NCBI GenBank assembly: GCA_963925545.1
Contig: CAWUSA010000012.1
Coordinates: 1 to 64,000, forward strand
DNA: 64,000 nucleotides
Origin: TMED14 sp963925545
GTDB taxonomy: Bacteria > Bacteroidota > Bacteroidia > Flavobacteriales > Schleiferiaceae
Direction: 5' to 3'
The notes under the pieces are model-generated. The model did no database searches, was not told the DNA's origin, and worked only from the letters and a program-made list of their open reading frames with translations. Positions within the stretch are counted from its first letter, which is position 1. Each line of letters begins with the position of its first letter. This document shows positions 16,769 through 26,283 of this stretch, piece by piece. The position numbers and the translations under genes are program-made.

Positions 16769-17540
16769 GCTGCGCATTGCCCTGATTCAGTCGGACATTT
16801 CCTGGCTAGACCCCGAAGCCAATTTTGCAAGCTTTGCTGATCACATGCCATTGGATGCAGATGTGATTCTCTTGCCTGAAACCTTTGCCACGGGTTTTGC
16901 CACAAAGGATCTAGAGGTTGCGTCAGACCCGCAAACCGTTGACGCCATCCAAGCCTTTTTGCTGCTTCAGGCTAATCGTTGCCAATCCTTTGTGGGCGGA
17001 TCAGCCTTTGTGAAGGTGGGTGATCGCTACCGCAACCGCTTCTTCCTAGCCAGCCCCCAGGGCGAATTGAACTTTGTAGACAAACGACACATGTTCAGCA
17101 TTGCAGGCGAGGCAAAAGACTTTGATGCAGGTCAGTCTCAGGTTACCGTCCAGGTTCATGGATGGGCCATGCGACTGGCGGTGTGCTACGATTTACGCTT
17201 CCCAGTTTGGCTGAGAAACAATCCCAAGGACCCCTATGATGCATTGCTATTGGTGGCCAACTGGCCGGAATCCAGGGTGGATGCTTGGACTACCTTACTC
17301 AGGGCAAGGGCTATGGAAAATCAGTGTTATGTAGCGGGCGTCAATCGGGTGGGCGTGGATGGCTTCAAGGTGCCGCACAGTGGCCAATCCCAGTTGATCG
17401 GACCTGAGGGAAGTCTCTTGACTCAGGGCGCCATGCATCAGCAGCAGGTGCTTCGCGCAACCTGGTCGTCCCTCAAGCTGAAAGCAGTGCGCAAGCGCTA
17501 CCCTTTTCTCAATGACGGCGACGCCTTCACCTTGGACTGA
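16758..17540 (+). CDS. Nitrilase-family amidohydrolase, omega-amidase (YafV/Nit2-like)
   Basis: 260 residues, one carbon-nitrogen hydrolase domain with the complete triad: Glu41 (LLPETFATGF), Lys109 (FVDKRHMF) and Cys143 (AVCYDLRFPVW). The family hydrolyses the omega-amide of alpha-ketoglutaramate and alpha-ketosuccinamate in the cytoplasm; the CYDLRFPVW signature and HMF after the Lys fit the YafV branch. It overlaps the sco gene by 11 bp, so it is co-transcribed, but no metabolic link to copper is evident. Confidence 0.9.
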   Translation: MKDKLRIALIQSDISWLDPEANFASFADHMPLDADVILLPETFATGFATKDLEVASDPQTVDAIQAFLLLQANRCQSFVGGSAFVKVGDRYRNRFFLASPQGELNFVDKRHMFSIAGEAKDFDAGQSQVTVQVHGWAMRLAVCYDLRFPVWLRNNPKDPYDALLLVANWPESRVDAWTTLLRARAMENQCYVAGVNRVGVDGFKVPHSGQSQLIGPEGSLLTQGAMHQQQVLRATWSSLKLKAVRKRYPFLNDGDAFTLD

Positions 17541-17547
17541 TTAGGGT

Positions 17548-18609
17548 TCAATTGACCCATTGGTGGTCGACATGCCAATTGGCGCGGACTTCCACATCGG
17601 GCCCACGAAGGATTTGATCACTGACTTCTCTGGCCCAGTATGATCCTGCATCCAATGCACCGTTGCCATTGATGTCAACCACGACATAGAGGGCGTATTG
17701 GCCCGGCGGCAAGCCACCAATGCTGTCCTTTACCAGCCCATTTTCCAGGTGCCACTCACGGTAAATTCCATCCTGTTTAACCAGCCTGAGCATGCCCTTT
17801 TTGACCTGAGGAAGGTTGACATGCAGGGCCAGTGTACCACTGGAATCTGCAGGCAATTGACGCCAGCTCAGCAGGCTGTCTGACGGCAATTTTGTGAGGG
17901 GCAATTCAAGCGAGTGATGGCTGCTGTCGGTGTGGGCCACTGACCAAGCAATGGGGCTGCTTTCACCTTCTGACAAGCGGTTGTTGCCGTCCTTGTCTAA
18001 AAAGGCTCGCAACTGGTAGCTCCCGGGTTTCACATGATGAAAGTGGGCGCGGCCAGAGTCGTCACTGCGCGTGCTGTAAAGCGGTGGGCCCAACAAGCAA
18101 GAATCCTGTGCGTCAATGGGGTAGAGGCAGAGGGATAGGTCCTTGCCTAATTGCTCTCCGGTGAGGTCAACCAATTGGCCATGAATCATGCCAGAGTCGA
18201 TGGTCGCCCCTGTGGACCAGACCCATTGAAAGCCTTTGAGCACATTGCCTTCGTGCAAGTCCTTGACGGCAGAACCCCACTGCATGTTGTAGGTGCTTTC
18301 CGGTATCAAGTCCCCCTCCCACGCAATGCTGAGGGTTTTGCCTTTGAGTTCGTAAGTCACGGATTCAGGCAAGGGCGGGGAACAGATGATTTGCTGTGAG
18401 GCTTGATGAAGCTTGACGAATTCATCGAAGGTCCACTGCATAGACTGGCCATGCATTTGGGTGCTGCCATAGGGGACATTGGCTGTGACAATAACAGGGG
18501 GGTCCACATCTCTGGGTCCTCCGTCAGGAGCCATGGGCATAGCGCACTGAACAATTAAGCCTGAGATGGCTAGCCCTATCCAATATCTATTTTTCCAAGA
18601 ATAATCCAT
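17548..18609 (-). CDS. Ig-like domain lipoprotein
   Basis: 353 residues. An N-terminal hydrophobic segment ends in a Cys (IVQCAMPM, Cys22) followed by APDGGPRDVDPPVI, the standard N-terminus of the Bacteroidota lipoproteins that carry a SbsA-type Ig-like (Big_5) domain. That domain spans about 35-115 (STQMHGQSMQWTFDEFVKL, STYNMQW). The rest is beta-rich with repeats of prealbumin-like turns (LRAFLDKDGNNRLSEGE; YVVVDINGNGALDAGSY), which resemble calcium-binding DxDxNG loops. Surface structural role; exact function unknown. Confidence 0.8.
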   Translation of the reverse strand: MDYSWKNRYWIGLAISGLIVQCAMPMAPDGGPRDVDPPVIVTANVPYGSTQMHGQSMQWTFDEFVKLHQASQQIICSPPLPESVTYELKGKTLSIAWEGDLIPESTYNMQWGSAVKDLHEGNVLKGFQWVWSTGATIDSGMIHGQLVDLTGEQLGKDLSLCLYPIDAQDSCLLGPPLYSTRSDDSGRAHFHHVKPGSYQLRAFLDKDGNNRLSEGESSPIAWSVAHTDSSHHSLELPLTKLPSDSLLSWRQLPADSSGTLALHVNLPQVKKGMLRLVKQDGIYREWHLENGLVKDSIGGLPPGQYALYVVVDINGNGALDAGSYWAREVSDQILRGPDVEVRANWHVDHQWVN

Positions 18610-18621
18610 GCCTCATTTATG

Positions 18622-18629
18622 TACATTTG
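18622..18629 (+). promoter_or_regulatory. -7 box for the second giant T9SS protein
   Basis: TACATTTG fits TAnnTTTG and lies 27 bp before the ATG at 18657. No clear -33 TTG at the consensus distance. Confidence 0.45.
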
Positions 18630-18656
18630 GGTTCTTAACTATTACAACCTGACTCG

Positions 18657-21600
18657 ATGAAGCGAATTTACGCCCTGATGGCCCTTCTGATTGGCCTTAC
18701 CTATTCTTCTCAAGCACAAACCTATTGCACCACCAGCTTGTACACCACTGGCTGTACGGTGGGTGACGATTTGGATGATGTCACCTTGAATAATCTGGTG
18801 CAGACGAACACTGGCTGCTCCACCAATGGCTATGCTGATTACACGGCTGATACCATTTTGGTCCAGCAAACTGCTTTTCTTAACATCAGCGTGACATCTA
18901 ACTACAGTAGCCAATGGTATGCCATCTGGATTGATGCCAATGACGATGGTGATTTTGATGATGCAGGTGAGCAAATATGGGCCTCAACAGCGGCCTCAGG
19001 CACGGCAGGTTCGACGACAGCTAGTGCTGTCGTTATTCCATCCACAGTTCCAATCGGCAACCATCGCTTGAGAATGCGTGGCAAATTTGCTGGCTCTGCC
19101 CTTGCAAGCACAGAATCGTGTTCATCCTTTACCTATGGTGAGACGCATGATTACACGGTGCTGGTTGCAGGCCCTCCTGCTTGCCCTCAGCCTTATGCTT
19201 TGATTGCAGGTTCTGCGACGGCCACAAATTTCACTTTTTCCTTCACATCCACAGGTAGCAGCTTTGATTTGGAGTATGGCCCCGCTGGCTTCACGCAGGG
19301 CACAGGATCTACGGGGACCGCTACAACGACGACCCACACCATGACTGGCCTCACCGCCAACACCTGCTACGATGTGTACGTTCGTCAGAACTGTTCTTCA
19401 GCAGGCAATGGTTACTCCAACTGGAGTGGACCCATCAGCTTTTGCACGCCATGTGTCACGCAAGCCATACCATTGGCTGAAACCTTCACCAATTGGCCAC
19501 CCAACTGCTTTGATCTGGCAGGCGGCACAAGCAGCTGGACCCATGACTCCACGAACTTTGCCGCGCATGCAGACATGAGCACGTGGGGATCCTCGGGTGA
19601 TGGGATGATGACGTCACCACCGATGAGTTTGCAGGGATTGACGCGCGTGAAATTCAGATGGTCTCATGCACCGACTACTTGGAACTTGCAGTCAATGCAC
19701 CTGGTTGTTCAGAAATCGGGCACCACCACATGGGACACCTTGTGGTCTGTGGCGAATGCCAACTTTGACTCTCAAGACGGTGCAACGTTCTCTTCGCCGG
19801 GCACGTACAAGCAAGAAGTTTTCAATCTGGATTCAGCCACTTACTACAACAGCGTGGCGCAGTTCCGATGGATTGCCATCACCAGCTGGGGCAATGATGC
19901 ATGGGTTGACAACATCAACATTGAGGCACAACCCTTGTGTCCAGAGCCAACAGGCCTTGGCATCAATGGTGTATCAGATACATCAGCCAGTTTGACATGG
20001 ACCTCCGCTGGATCTAGCTTTCCCTTGGAATGGGGCCCGACAGGCTACACCCAAGGCACCGGATTCCTGGACACAGCAGTCGCCAGCAGCCATACCATCA
20101 CTGGCTTGATTGCCAACACCACCTACGACTACTATGTCAAGCGCAATTGTTCAGGTCAGGGCAATGGATCATCCGGATGGGAAGGCCCCTTCACCTTCAC
20201 CACCTTGTGTGCACCCTACACTATTTCATCGATGTACAATGAGAACTGGGATGCCATGACTGATGGTGATTTGCCTAACTGTTGGAATGTCACTGGTACA
20301 GGCTCAGGCCTCACCTTTCAGGTTTTTCTGCCTGCGACATGGAGTACTGCAGCCTATTCTACGCCCAATTACACGGTCATTAGCACAGCCAATGCCGCTG
20401 ACGTGACGGCTGTGTCACCCATGTTCTCTGATCTGCCAGGCAACAACGCACAGGTGCGCTTCAGGGCCAACACCCTGTCCTCTTGGTCTTCGCCTCAACT
20501 GATTGTTGGCACCATGACGACGCCGTCTGACCCTAACTCTTTCACGGCCGTAGATACCCTGACTTTGATGAACAGCTGGGATGAATACACCATTGCATTG
20601 CCCGTTGTGCCATCGAACCATTACCATGTAGGATTCCGGGTCTATTCCGCATCGTCATGGCTGCAAGTTGGCATCGATGACTTCGCCTATGAAGTGCAAC
20701 CATCTTGCGTGCCACCTAGCAATGCCACAGCTTTACCTGCCTCTACAACAGCTTTACTGTCCTGGAGTCACGGCACGCCAAGCACGACAGGCTCTGTGGT
20801 GACATGGGGCCCTGCCGGCTACAACCCCGGAACAGGTACTGTAACCAATGCAGTGAATGTTTCAGCTACATCGTACAATATCACCGGCTTGACATCCAAC
20901 ACAGCCTACACGGCATGGGTTGCTGACAGCTGTGGTGCCGGCAACATTTCGCCATGGCATGGCCCGATCAATTTCACAACGTCCTGCGTGGCAGCAACCT
21001 TGCCTTATAGTGATAACTTTGATGTCAACCCCTTGCCTTGCTGGGATTTCACTGGTGGCAGCAAAACCATGACTCAATACGCCACAGCATCTGGCTACGC
21101 CATGCGCGGCAATTTCTGGTCTTGGACATCGGGTAATGATGCTTATTTAACTTCTCGGCCTGTCACTATTTCCGCCAACTCGGAAGTCAGTTTCAACTGG
21201 TCTCACCAGTACATGAGCTCCTATCCGAATGATCAATTGTTACTGCTTGGAAAAACCACGACAAGCAGCACCTGGGACACCTTGGTGAACCTGATAGGCG
21301 CCACAGACTTTAACTCTACGGGCGCAGGCTTTACTACGCCAGGTAACTATGTTAACACCACGGCCTATGTGCCATCAAGCTACACTGGCAGTGATGCCAT
21401 CTTCCGCTTTGCTACACTTTCAGGCTGGGGCCCTGATGTCTTCATTGACGATTTTTTGGTCGAAGCCATTGCATCGTGTCCTGATCCTACCTCATCTGCC
21501 GGCACCCTGACCCATAACAGCATTGATGTCAGTTGGGTTTCCCAGGGCACACCGCTTGGCAGCAATGTCATGTGGGGTCCGACAGGGTTTTATTCTGGTA

Positions 21601-22877
21601 CGGGTAGCTTAACAGGAAGCATGGCGTTCAATGTATCTAGCACTCACACGATCGGTGGATTGTTAGCAGGCACCACCTACGATGTCTATGTGCAGGATAG
21701 CTGTGGCGCCAACGATTTGTCCGGATGGGCTGGACCCCTCACCATGACGACGACACTTTGTCCGCCAGCCAACATGTGCACATTCACCTTCTACATGGTA
21801 GACAGTTATGGTGATGGTTGGAATGGTTGCTTGGTTGACTTGCAGCAATCAGCGAATGGTTCTTGGTCGACGGCTGCAACGTTTGGTTCTGGGTTCACGA
21901 CGGGTTACAGCGCAGTGGATAGCAGTCCATTGTGTAGTGGTGACTCCGCGCGGATTGTTATCAACGCCCCGGGCGGATGGTCAACGGAAGTAAGCTTTGA
22001 TTTGGTTGGACCATTTGGTGACACCTTGGTCAGCCATTCGGCGGGAGCTTCCTTGTCAGGCTACCAATTGATGGGTTCCTTTTTAGCATCGTGCAACAGC
22101 TGTGCTTCTCCAGCCTCAGTGACGGGTAGCAGCACTGCCTGCACAACAGGTTCCGTTGCATGGACATCGGGTTCTTCAGCTTTGTCAAGTCAAGTAGATT
22201 ACGGCGTGGCAACCTACAGCCCTAGTGCAGCCACTGCCACAACCTATGCCACATCAGCAGGCGCATCTTTGTCAGGCCTCCTGCCGGGTACCACCTACGA
22301 TGTTTTCGTTCGTGATTCCTGTTCAGACGGTTGGTCAGCTTGGTCACAGACCAGTCTTATGACGGCCTCGGGCCCCTTACCAACATTGAATACCGCTTAT
22401 TTGGTGACAGGAATGAGCCCTGTAACCATTGAGTTCACAGCCAACGCTTCCGGTCAGGATAGCGTGTACTGGACCATGAGCACCGGAGCCGCTTTAGGTG
22501 GTGATGTGGTGACCCATTCTTTCAGCAACAACGGACCGGAGTATGCAGTGGCAACTGCCTCCAATAGCTGTGGATCGGTGTCAGACACTGTCAACTTTAC
22601 CGTTGGCTTGGAGGAGCTAGGCTTGTTGAATCTCAGCATCTACCCGAACCCATCTTCAGGTGTGTTCCATGTGGCATTTAGGTTGCGTGATGCAGGTGAT
22701 GTGCTGATTCGTATCCATAACATGGTAGGTGAGGAGATTGCGCGAAGCAGTCACCAGCGAGTCACAAGCCAAATGGATGTGTCCTTTGACTTGACGTCAA
22801 TGCCAGCGGGCGTTTACGTGGTAGAAATACAAACACAACAGGGTGTCCGCAGCCGTCGCATCGTGATGGGACGCTAA
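18657..22877 (+). CDS. Giant secreted GEVED/FN3 protein with T9SS type A sorting tail
   Basis: 1406 residues. Signal peptide (1-~20, SSQAQT). A GEVED domain (about 22-170) holds the DANDDGDFDDAGEQIW and YGETHDYTV motifs. FN3-like modules start near 174, 427, 683, 940 and 1148 (each C.xP... LEWGPTGYTQGTG-type) and alternate with jelly-roll segments. A cysteine-framed DSYGDGWNG module occupies about 1033-1145, a type recurring in T9SS cargo. A PKD-like stretch and a C-terminal sorting domain (IYPNPSSGVFHV ... GVYVVEIQ, from ~1327) end the protein. Likely surface adhesin or matrix protein. A terminator follows 23 bp later. Confidence 0.9.
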   Translation: MKRIYALMALLIGLTYSSQAQTYCTTSLYTTGCTVGDDLDDVTLNNLVQTNTGCSTNGYADYTADTILVQQTAFLNISVTSNYSSQWYAIWIDANDDGDFDDAGEQIWASTAASGTAGSTTASAVVIPSTVPIGNHRLRMRGKFAGSALASTESCSSFTYGETHDYTVLVAGPPACPQPYALIAGSATATNFTFSFTSTGSSFDLEYGPAGFTQGTGSTGTATTTTHTMTGLTANTCYDVYVRQNCSSAGNGYSNWSGPISFCTPCVTQAIPLAETFTNWPPNCFDLAGGTSSWTHDSTNFAAHADMSTWGSSGDGMMTSPPMSLQGLTRVKFRWSHAPTTWNLQSMHLVVQKSGTTTWDTLWSVANANFDSQDGATFSSPGTYKQEVFNLDSATYYNSVAQFRWIAITSWGNDAWVDNINIEAQPLCPEPTGLGINGVSDTSASLTWTSAGSSFPLEWGPTGYTQGTGFLDTAVASSHTITGLIANTTYDYYVKRNCSGQGNGSSGWEGPFTFTTLCAPYTISSMYNENWDAMTDGDLPNCWNVTGTGSGLTFQVFLPATWSTAAYSTPNYTVISTANAADVTAVSPMFSDLPGNNAQVRFRANTLSSWSSPQLIVGTMTTPSDPNSFTAVDTLTLMNSWDEYTIALPVVPSNHYHVGFRVYSASSWLQVGIDDFAYEVQPSCVPPSNATALPASTTALLSWSHGTPSTTGSVVTWGPAGYNPGTGTVTNAVNVSATSYNITGLTSNTAYTAWVADSCGAGNISPWHGPINFTTSCVAATLPYSDNFDVNPLPCWDFTGGSKTMTQYATASGYAMRGNFWSWTSGNDAYLTSRPVTISANSEVSFNWSHQYMSSYPNDQLLLLGKTTTSSTWDTLVNLIGATDFNSTGAGFTTPGNYVNTTAYVPSSYTGSDAIFRFATLSGWGPDVFIDDFLVEAIASCPDPTSSAGTLTHNSIDVSWVSQGTPLGSNVMWGPTGFYSGTGSLTGSMAFNVSSTHTIGGLLAGTTYDVYVQDSCGANDLSGWAGPLTMTTTLCPPANMCTFTFYMVDSYGDGWNGCLVDLQQSANGSWSTAATFGSGFTTGYSAVDSSPLCSGDSARIVINAPGGWSTEVSFDLVGPFGDTLVSHSAGASLSGYQLMGSFLASCNSCASPASVTGSSTACTTGSVAWTSGSSALSSQVDYGVATYSPSAATATTYATSAGASLSGLLPGTTYDVFVRDSCSDGWSAWSQTSLMTASGPLPTLNTAYLVTGMSPVTIEFTANASGQDSVYWTMSTGAALGGDVVTHSFSNNGPEYAVATASNSCGSVSDTVNFTVGLEELGLLNLSIYPNPSSGVFHVAFRLRDAGDVLIRIHNMVGEEIARSSHQRVTSQMDVSFDLTSMPAGVYVVEIQTQQGVRSRRIVMGR

Positions 22878-22900
22878 CAGTCAGTTCAAATAGCATGATG

Positions 22901-22930
22901 AAGGGGTCGCTTGGCGACCCCTTTGTTGTT
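22901..22930 (+). terminator. Intrinsic terminator after the second T9SS protein
   Basis: AAGGGGTCGC (22901-22910) pairs perfectly with GCGACCCCTT (22914-22923) around a TTG loop; a T-rich run follows on the plus strand. It touches the stop codon of the opposing comF gene. Confidence 0.85.
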
Positions 22931-23546
22931 AAGCGCCATGCGCAAGGGCTGCCACAGAAACCCATGAGGCGCCAGATGTCCACAAAGTGTGTGCGCAGGC
23001 GTTCAATGTGCTTCCTGAAGTGGCTGTGTCATCCATAACCAGCAGACGTTGACCATCAACGGCTTCAGGGCATTGGTAGCGATCCAGGGAGGATTGCAAG
23101 CGCGCGGTCATTGCCAATTTGGCTTGCGCCTTGCCGTGCTTGGGTCGGTGGATCAGGTGCTTCACCGGCAGATCCCACACCGAACTTGCGCCTCTGGCAA
23201 TGGCCTCTGCTTGATTGAAGCCACGAAAGTACTGCCGACGCCATGACAAGGGGACGGGCACCAAGGCATCCACAGCTGGTTTGTTGACATTGTGAGCGAA
23301 GCACCGACCTAAAGTGAATGCCAGCTGCTCCAGATGGTTGAACTTGATAGCGTGCATGCAGGCCTTGACCACCGCTGAATCGTAGCTTAGCCAGACTGTG
23401 GTTTCACTGGCTAAATTCACGATGAATCCCTCGACTTGCCTGGATAGGTGAAGTTCATGCCAGCAAGCGTGACAGATGCTCTCTGCATGCTGCTGTTTCA
23501 GCTGTTTGCACAGCGGACAGATTTCGGGCAACAAGGCTGCCATCAT
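22929..23546 (-). CDS. comF: ComF family phosphoribosyltransferase-like protein
   Basis: About 205 residues. An N-terminal zinc-ribbon (ICPLCKQ ... ICHACW) precedes a type I phosphoribosyltransferase fold with the PRPP loop RLLVMDDTATSGST and the VPLSWRRQYFRGFNQAE block. ComF proteins take part in DNA uptake in competent bacteria, where known. I choose the ATG at 23546; the in-frame ATG 23567 would run into the promoter of the divergent gene at 23584. No other competence gene is in the window. Confidence 0.85.
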   Translation of the reverse strand: MMAALLPEICPLCKQLKQQHAESICHACWHELHLSRQVEGFIVNLASETTVWLSYDSAVVKACMHAIKFNHLEQLAFTLGRCFAHNVNKPAVDALVPVPLSWRRQYFRGFNQAEAIARGASSVWDLPVKHLIHRPKHGKAQAKLAMTARLQSSLDRYQCPEAVDGQRLLVMDDTATSGSTLNACAHTLWTSGASWVSVAALAHGA

Positions 23547-23583
23547 TGACTGGGTTAATTGGTACATTTGCAGTCAAATATCT

Positions 23584-24465
23584 ATGACCATGAGCCAACA
23601 ACCGTCCGATAAACGACAGCGAATAATTGCTATCATCTTGACCGCCGCCATTTTGATTTTAGGGTACATCACCTTGAAGCAAAACAATCAGGTGACTGAC
23701 CTGGAAGCTGAGAAAACCATCTTGATCACGCAACTTGAGGATTACAAGCGTGATCTCTTGTCGCAGACCACTGCCAATGATTCATTGAATGTATTCATCG
23801 GACAAGAGACCACTCGGTTGAATGAGAAGATTGAAGAAATTGAGGCTTTGGGCGCCATCACAACCAACCAGCTTCGACGTGTTCGTGGTGAAGTCTTTTC
23901 CCTGCGCAAGCAAGTGGAATCCTTGACCAAGAATGTCGACTCGGTCAACACTGCCTATGCGGCCCTTTCGGTGGTGGCTGACTCCTTGAGCAGCGACTTG
24001 ACGCTGTCCAGCGAAGCGAATAGCAACCTAACCAGTGAGAATGCACAGCTTGGCCGTACGGTGAATAAGGGTGCAGCCTTGCAGCTTGCTTTCTTTGAGG
24101 CTGGGTCCTACCGCGTGAACAAATCAGGGAAGGAAAAACTTAGTAGCAATGCTTCACGTGTGAATCGCGTGAAAGGCTGCTTCACTATCGCTAAAAATGC
24201 GATTGCAAAGGCAGGCAGTCGTGAGGTGTTCTTGCGCATCAGCAGCAGTGACAACCGTGTCTTGACTGCGGGTAAAGATGCCGTGATGGTCGTCAATGGT
24301 GAGTCCATGCGCTATGCTTCGAAGGCAAATGTGCCATTTGACGGCGAAAGCACCAAGGGCTGCTTGACCTATGATGTGCCCGTGGACTTGTCTGCCGGCA
24401 GTTACACGTTGGCCCTTTACATTGACGGAGTCAAGGTGGGTGAGACTGCCATGATCTTGAACTGA
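23584..24465 (+). CDS. Membrane-anchored coiled-coil protein, unknown function
   Basis: About 293 residues. A short basic cytoplasmic N-terminus is followed by one membrane helix (IIAIILTAAILILGYITL, ~14-32), a long coiled coil (about 35-155, heptads such as LEAEKTILITQLEDYKRDLL), and a compact beta-rich C-terminal domain (about 160-293) with two cysteines (KGCFTI, KGCLTY). The architecture resembles envelope proteins that reach across the periplasm. ATG at 23584, with an alternative at 23590. A TACATTTG -7 box lies at 23563-23570. No named family recognised. Confidence 0.75.
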   Translation: MTMSQQPSDKRQRIIAIILTAAILILGYITLKQNNQVTDLEAEKTILITQLEDYKRDLLSQTTANDSLNVFIGQETTRLNEKIEEIEALGAITTNQLRRVRGEVFSLRKQVESLTKNVDSVNTAYAALSVVADSLSSDLTLSSEANSNLTSENAQLGRTVNKGAALQLAFFEAGSYRVNKSGKEKLSSNASRVNRVKGCFTIAKNAIAKAGSREVFLRISSSDNRVLTAGKDAVMVVNGESMRYASKANVPFDGESTKGCLTYDVPVDLSAGSYTLALYIDGVKVGETAMILN

Positions 24466-24470
24466 TCTTG

Positions 24471-25244
24471 ATGCGAATCATCAGCTTGAACGCCAATGGC
24501 ATTCGGGCTGCGGTGAACAAGGGTCTCGCCACATGGTGGGAGGCCTCAGATTCAGACATTCTTTGCATTCAAGAAAGCCGACTGCAAGACAAGGATTGGC
24601 TACAAGCTGCCTTTCCTGCGCATTGGGTTGAATGCTTTCCTGCTGAGAAAAAAGGCTATGCTGGCACAGCTGTTGTCGCAAAAATCCCCCCAAATCAAGT
24701 AAAAATGGGCATGGGTCACCCATCCAGTGATGCAGAAGGCCGAGTGATGACCCTGACCTACCCGGGCCTTGTCCTGGTCAACGCTTATTTTCCTTCTGGC
24801 GCGTCTAGCCCCTCCAGGCAATTGGCCAAGTTAGATTTCTTATCTGCCATGACCCGGCACCTTCAGGACTTGCTCAAGCAGCATGCAAGGGTGATGCTTG
24901 TGGGCGACATCAATATCTGTCACAAGGACATCGACATCCATCACCCTCAGCGCATGCGTGGCAAACCAGGCTGCACCAATGTTGAACGGGAATTCTTGAG
25001 CGCCTTGCATGAGGCTGGTTGGCGCGATGCCTTTCGCTTGTTTGAGCCAGGGAAAGGACAGTACACCTGGTGGTCAGCCATGGCTCGATCAAAGCCAAAA
25101 AACCTTGGCTGGCGCATTGATCAATTCTGGCTAAGTTCAGCCATGGTGAGGGAAACCAAGCATTGCAAGCATTGGACAGATCAAAATTTCTCTGACCATT
25201 GCCCCATTGAATTGACCTGGGAAAACTCCATGAAATTCCTGTGA
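24471..25244 (+). CDS. xth: Exodeoxyribonuclease III
   Basis: 257 residues, the normal size. It removes nucleotides from 3' ends and cleaves DNA at abasic sites in base-excision repair. Motifs: SLNANGIRAA start, catalytic Glu in IQESRLQ, GDINICHKDIDIHHP, WRIDQFW and the C-terminal SDHCPIELT catalytic Asp-His. The start is placed at ATG 24471; the upstream TTG at 24468 adds one residue only. It lies 5 bp after the coiled-coil gene. Confidence 0.95.
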   Translation: MRIISLNANGIRAAVNKGLATWWEASDSDILCIQESRLQDKDWLQAAFPAHWVECFPAEKKGYAGTAVVAKIPPNQVKMGMGHPSSDAEGRVMTLTYPGLVLVNAYFPSGASSPSRQLAKLDFLSAMTRHLQDLLKQHARVMLVGDINICHKDIDIHHPQRMRGKPGCTNVEREFLSALHEAGWRDAFRLFEPGKGQYTWWSAMARSKPKNLGWRIDQFWLSSAMVRETKHCKHWTDQNFSDHCPIELTWENSMKFL

Positions 25245-25275
25245 GTTATTTGCCTCCAAGTCCTAACTTTGAGGT

Positions 25276-26247
25276 ATGCGATTGTTCACAACCCTCTCCC
25301 TGATAGCCCTGCTTGTTTCAAGCTGTGTCACCCCTAAAGTCCACAATGAGCTGCAGTCCAGCTATGACTCCTTGGTTGATGCGAATGAAAGCATGAAGGA
25401 AGCAAGTGACAAGGCAACAACGGCACACAGGGAAGCATTGTCTGACCTGAAAAAGGCAGCATTCAATTTGGAACAAGCCATTGAAGATTCCACGGCGATG
25501 GGCCAGCGATACCGCAAGTTGCAACGCGCCCACAGCGATCTCAATGCAAACTTTGAATACGCTTTAGCCAACAACAGCCAATTGGTACAGGCTAATTTGC
25601 GCGAAAACAAAAGCATGCTGGAACACATGGAAGGCATGGCAACCGTGCTTTCCTCAAAGGAAGATTCCCTGCGCCGGGAGCAATTGCGCCTTGCAGACTT
25701 GGAGCTTGCCTTGCAATCCAGGGAACACCGGGTGAATGAACTGGAAGCCCTGGTGGCAAGAAAGGATTCCTTGGCAGCCTATTTCAAAAACCGCATCTCT
25801 CAAGCTTTGCTTGGGTTTGAAGGACGAGGTCTCACGGTGACACTGAAGGATGGCCAAGTGCACGTTTCCATGGATAACCGATTGCTCTTCGCCTCAGGTC
25901 AATGGACCGTGCAATCAGAAGGTGCTCAGGCCCTAGCGGAGCTGGCTTCTGTGCTCAAAGAGAACAGTGACTTGAATGTATCGGTTGAAGGCCACACGGA
26001 TGGCGATGCTTTTTATGGCAGAGGCCAAGTGATTGACAACTGGGATCTGTCAGTGATGCGCGCCACATCAGTGGTGAAAATCCTGACTTCCAAGGGCATG
26101 TCTCCTGCCATGGTTCAAGCTGCTGGTCGCGGTGAGCACCATCCTATTGCAGCCAATGACAGTGCAGAAAATAAGGCGAAAAACCGCAGAACGGACATCA
26201 TCATCACACCCAATTACGGTGAGATTGCGGCCATACTTGGTCAATAA
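25276..26247 (+). CDS. OmpA-family peptidoglycan-binding lipoprotein
   Basis: 323 residues. Lipobox LLVSSC (Cys17). A long alpha-helical coiled coil (about 25-170) joins a C-terminal OmpA domain (about 205-315) with NRLLFASGQW, VEGHTDGD, NWDLSVMRATSVV and NRRTDIIITP, the peptidoglycan-binding loop residues. It probably links the outer membrane to the cell wall over a long spacer. A TAACTTTG box ends only 4 bp before the ATG, so its mRNA may be leaderless. Confidence 0.9.
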   Translation: MRLFTTLSLIALLVSSCVTPKVHNELQSSYDSLVDANESMKEASDKATTAHREALSDLKKAAFNLEQAIEDSTAMGQRYRKLQRAHSDLNANFEYALANNSQLVQANLRENKSMLEHMEGMATVLSSKEDSLRREQLRLADLELALQSREHRVNELEALVARKDSLAAYFKNRISQALLGFEGRGLTVTLKDGQVHVSMDNRLLFASGQWTVQSEGAQALAELASVLKENSDLNVSVEGHTDGDAFYGRGQVIDNWDLSVMRATSVVKILTSKGMSPAMVQAAGRGEHHPIAANDSAENKAKNRRTDIIITPNYGEIAAILGQ

Positions 26248-26283
26248 CAAACGGTTTGTAGGGCATTCAACAGGCTGCTGTTG

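Noticed and set aside
18657..22877. CRISPR-like or satellite array suggested by repeated motifs
   Set aside because: The repeats are diverged protein modules of about 250 residues, not short identical DNA repeats with spacers.
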